Translations under genes and position numbers: made by a program
The notes under the pieces: generated by a model
Databases searched by the model: none
What the model was told of the DNA's origin: nothing
What the model saw: the letters and a program-made list of their open reading frames with translations, nothing else
Assembly: GCA_963807425.1 (NCBI GenBank)
Contig: CAWEBZ010000012.1
Coordinates: forward strand, 310,001-374,000
Length of the DNA stretch: 64,000 bases
Source: VRUE01 sp963807425
Lineage (GTDB): Bacteria > Actinomycetota > Thermoleophilia > Solirubrobacterales > 70-9
Direction of reading: 5' to 3'
Shown here: piece by piece, positions 62,349 through 64,000 of the stretch
Layout of the letters: every line of letters starts with the position of its first letter
Numbering within the stretch: the stretch's first letter is position 1

Positions 62349-63182
62349 CTATGGCGAGAGCCCGTCGCGCAAAGCGGCCGCGACTCGCTCCGCTTCGGCC
62401 GTCACCTGGCGATAACTGAAGCGGAGGACCTCATATCCCCGCTCGCGGAGCTCGAGGTCACGATTGCGATCGTCCTCGAAGGCGACTGGTCCCCGGTGGT
62501 AGCGATAGCCGTCGGTCTCGACCACCAGCTGCTGCTCAGGCCAAAGGAAGTCGACGAGGAGCGACCCGACACGCACATTCACCTCAGGCGCCGGCAGGCG
62601 ATACCGCCGACAGAGCCGAAGGAAGAGGTGCTCGAGCTCGCTGCGAGTGCGGTCCACAACAGCCTCTGGTCCGGCAGACAGGCCAAGCACGTGGGCCCGG
62701 CGGATAGCCCGACGCAGCTCCACCCCTGAGACGATGCAACGAAGGTCGGCGATTGTCCGCGCGGGAGTGGTAATTGGAATACCCCTGTGACGTGTCGTGT
62801 GCTTAGGCGACAACGTCCTTGACCGGTGGAGGCGAATGCCCTTGCGTCGCTTTCTCCCGCTACTGCTGGGGATCGAAACATCGATCAATTCAGTCCCCCC
62901 AGACAAGAGCCCCCAAAGCCCCGCCGCACTGCGGTGGCTGACGACCGCGCCCGCTCCGCAGGCCCTGGCCGCCGCCATCCAATGCACCTCGTCCACGAGA
63001 GGACCGTGGCCAACGGCATAGACGCCACGGTGAACCCGGTACAGCCGACCAGACTCCACTCGTCGCGACACGCTGCTGGTGCTGATCCCCGCTGCAAGCA
63101 GCTGCGCCTGCGTGATGACTCCGTGCTGCCGAGTCGCAATCTTCGACACCACGAGATCGGGATTGGCGCCTTTTTCCCGCAT
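62349..63182 (-). CDS. AbiEi-type HTH protein with C-terminal DUF559 (Vsr-like) nuclease domain, second copy
   Basis: A 277-residue paralogue of 47331-48233. The N-terminal HTH reads VVSKIATRQHGVITQAQLLA, then YRVHRGVYAVG. The C-terminal nuclease-like domain reads RSELEHLFLRLCRRYRLPAP, VDFLWPEQQLVVETDGYRYH, RGPVAFEDDRNRDLELRERG. The start ATG at 63182 is in the loop of palindrome P3; a longer open frame upstream only overlaps the next gene out of frame. It begins 37 nt after the lipoprotein stop and ends 12 nt before polA. No toxin partner is adjacent. Confidence 0.85.
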   Translation of the reverse strand: MREKGANPDLVVSKIATRQHGVITQAQLLAAGISTSSVSRRVESGRLYRVHRGVYAVGHGPLVDEVHWMAAARACGAGAVVSHRSAAGLWGLLSGGTELIDVSIPSSSGRKRRKGIRLHRSRTLSPKHTTRHRGIPITTPARTIADLRCIVSGVELRRAIRRAHVLGLSAGPEAVVDRTRSELEHLFLRLCRRYRLPAPEVNVRVGSLLVDFLWPEQQLVVETDGYRYHRGPVAFEDDRNRDLELRERGYEVLRFSYRQVTAEAERVAAALRDGLSP

Positions 63183-63199
63183 ACCGGGAATAAGGCGCC
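63165..63199 (-). promoter_or_regulatory. Palindrome P3 enclosing the start codon of the second AbiEi/DUF559 gene
   Basis: Two 15-nt arms (on the minus strand GGCGCCTTATTCCCG and CGGGAAAAAGGCGCC) pair at 14 of 15 positions around the 5-nt loop GTATG. The ATG in the loop is the start at 63182. The loop equals that of P2 while the outer arms are different sequences. Confidence 0.75.
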
Positions 63200-63219
63200 A
63201 CCATCGAGAGCCCTCCCCC

Positions 63220-63714
63220 TCAGTAGGCCTCGCAGGCCGAGCCGTCGCTGTCGGAATCGAGGCCATAGTGATCTTCGCCGACCACAACAACCGGGCCGGT
63301 GTAGACAGGCCCGTTGCCGCTTCCACCTTCGCAGTCGTAGTCAGAGGCATACGGATCGAGACAAGCGCCGCTGTAATTGGGATCGCATTCGCTCGATTCC
63401 TCTTCCGCTTGGACTTCTTCTCTTTCCTCTTCTCGCAACGCTCTGGCCCTCTGGCGAGCACGTGCCCGTGCCGCTTCCCGCCTCGCCTGCCTTCGAGCCT
63501 GCTCCGCTCGTCGCACCCTCGCTTCTGCCTTGCGGGCTTCGCGGAGACGTTGCCGTTCATTGGCGCGCTGAGCTTCCTGTGCTGTCTGCCGCTGAAATTC
63601 ACGCTGGGCTTCTCCGGATTTGCTGTCCGAGCCGCAGCCTGCCCCGATCAGGGCCGCAGCGAAGCAAAATGCCAAAACCGTCCGTACTAGGGAAGTTTTC
63701 TTGTAGTACCCCAT
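63220..63714 (-). CDS. Coiled-coil lipoprotein with a C-terminal excalibur-like motif
   Basis: A 164-residue predicted lipoprotein: FCFAAALIGAGCGS gives the lipobox Cys near residue 27. A long Arg/Ala/Glu coiled coil follows (about 35-105, AREFQRQ-like to REEEREEVQAEEE). The last 55 residues contain paired Cys and Asp-rich ends (CDPNYSGACLDPY, DYDCEGGSGNGPVY, GLDSDSDGSACEAY), resembling the calcium-binding excalibur domain. It is probably exported; function unknown. Confidence 0.8.
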   Translation of the reverse strand: MGYYKKTSLVRTVLAFCFAAALIGAGCGSDSKSGEAQREFQRQTAQEAQRANERQRLREARKAEARVRRAEQARRQARREAARARARQRARALREEEREEVQAEEESSECDPNYSGACLDPYASDYDCEGGSGNGPVYTGPVVVVGEDHYGLDSDSDGSACEAY

Positions 63715-63778
63715 GCGTTTGCAAACACAGCATATGGCTGCAATCGCACATGGCGCAGTTACAGAACGTGCGGCAGTG

Positions 63779-64000
63779 CTAGCCGCGCGGCAGGGTGATT
63801 CGGCGGGCTACGTTCTCTGAGCTTCCGCCCGAAGGGAGAAAGCGGGTAGCAACGGTGAGGCCCAGCCATCTCTGCTGCAGCCGTTTGCGGATCGCGGTCG
63901 GCAGGGAGCAGTGCAGGGTGAGGTCACGGGGCTGCTCAACCTGTGCTTGATCGCGGCAGACAACCCGTCCTTTCTTGCCGGTCGCGATCAGTGCCCGTTG
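63779..64000 (-). CDS. C-terminal part of a protein (partial, runs off the window)
   Basis: The last 73 codons of a minus-strand gene end at a TAG at 63779. The fragment contains CSLPTAIRKRLQQRWLG and ends SENVARRITLPRG. The beta-strand and Arg/Thr-rich character resembles C-terminal repeats of large secreted proteins in this group, but this is too short for a family call. Confidence 0.5.
   Translation of the reverse strand, partial: QRALIATGKKGRVVCRDQAQVEQPRDLTLHCSLPTAIRKRLQQRWLGLTVATRFLPSGGSSENVARRITLPRG

Noticed and set aside
59850..62729. 959-codon plus-strand open frame opposite polA
   Set aside because: Antisense shadow; the minus strand carries all polymerase I motifs.

Overview
This window looks like a chromosome segment from a high-GC actinobacterium, most likely class Thermoleophilia (Solirubrobacterales-like). 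This is an inference. It rests on the GC-rich coding style, the collagen-like and Lys-tailed secreted proteins, the ECF sigma factor with an extracytoplasmic tail, and AbiEi/DUF559-type proteins. No rRNA, tRNA, CRISPR array, transposase or replication origin was seen.

Region 1 (1-26 kb) is an accessory block of secreted and surface proteins, all on the minus strand. Six genes form a unit read in this order: collagen-like membrane protein (F), giant FnIII/YWTD-propeller membrane protein (E), giant DUF11-like secreted protein (D), two small secreted proteins (C, B) and a PEBP-type lipoprotein (A). F/E and E/D share 4-nt start/stop overlaps. The unit occurs twice, at 344-10373 and 14958-24994, and the first 2.6 kb (211-2836 = 14825-17450) appears base-for-base identical. 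A third, decayed copy lies between them (about 12.5-14.8 kb). Small cysteine-containing secreted proteins (family G), with more AT-rich codon use, precede each unit. Paired hairpins near the start of E are kept in both copies, one of them by compensatory changes in both arms.

Region 2 (26-39.7 kb) is housekeeping: a tandem TetR regulator, the proton-pumping pyrophosphatase, a GCS2-type ligase, and a long minus-strand operon panC-panD-panB-fmdB-udg-tsaE-(secreted)-tsaB-rimI-tsaD-glutaredoxin-rex. It covers pantothenate synthesis, tRNA t6A modification, base excision repair and redox sensing. A divergent pair (hexapeptide acyltransferase / ROK sugar kinase) closes the region.

Region 3 (39.7-64 kb) holds a secreted protein with unusual A-ending codons, a xylose-type ABC importer, uvrA and uvrB, a DoxX-like protein, an XRE regulator, an MFS exporter, a lytic transglycosylase, coaE, rpsA, a FAD oxidoreductase, a YdcZ-type transporter, the ECF sigma factor, polA, and two AbiEi/DUF559 proteins. 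The start codon of each AbiEi/DUF559 gene sits in the 5-nt loop of a long palindrome, and a third such palindrome lies just upstream of the first gene. I regard this palindrome-start architecture as the best candidate for an undescribed system in the window.

Caution: several genes (uvrA, rpsA, F copy 2, one G-family gene) carry single-base frameshifts in or next to short base runs, and tsaB lacks a normal start codon. This pattern may reflect residual assembly indels rather than biology.
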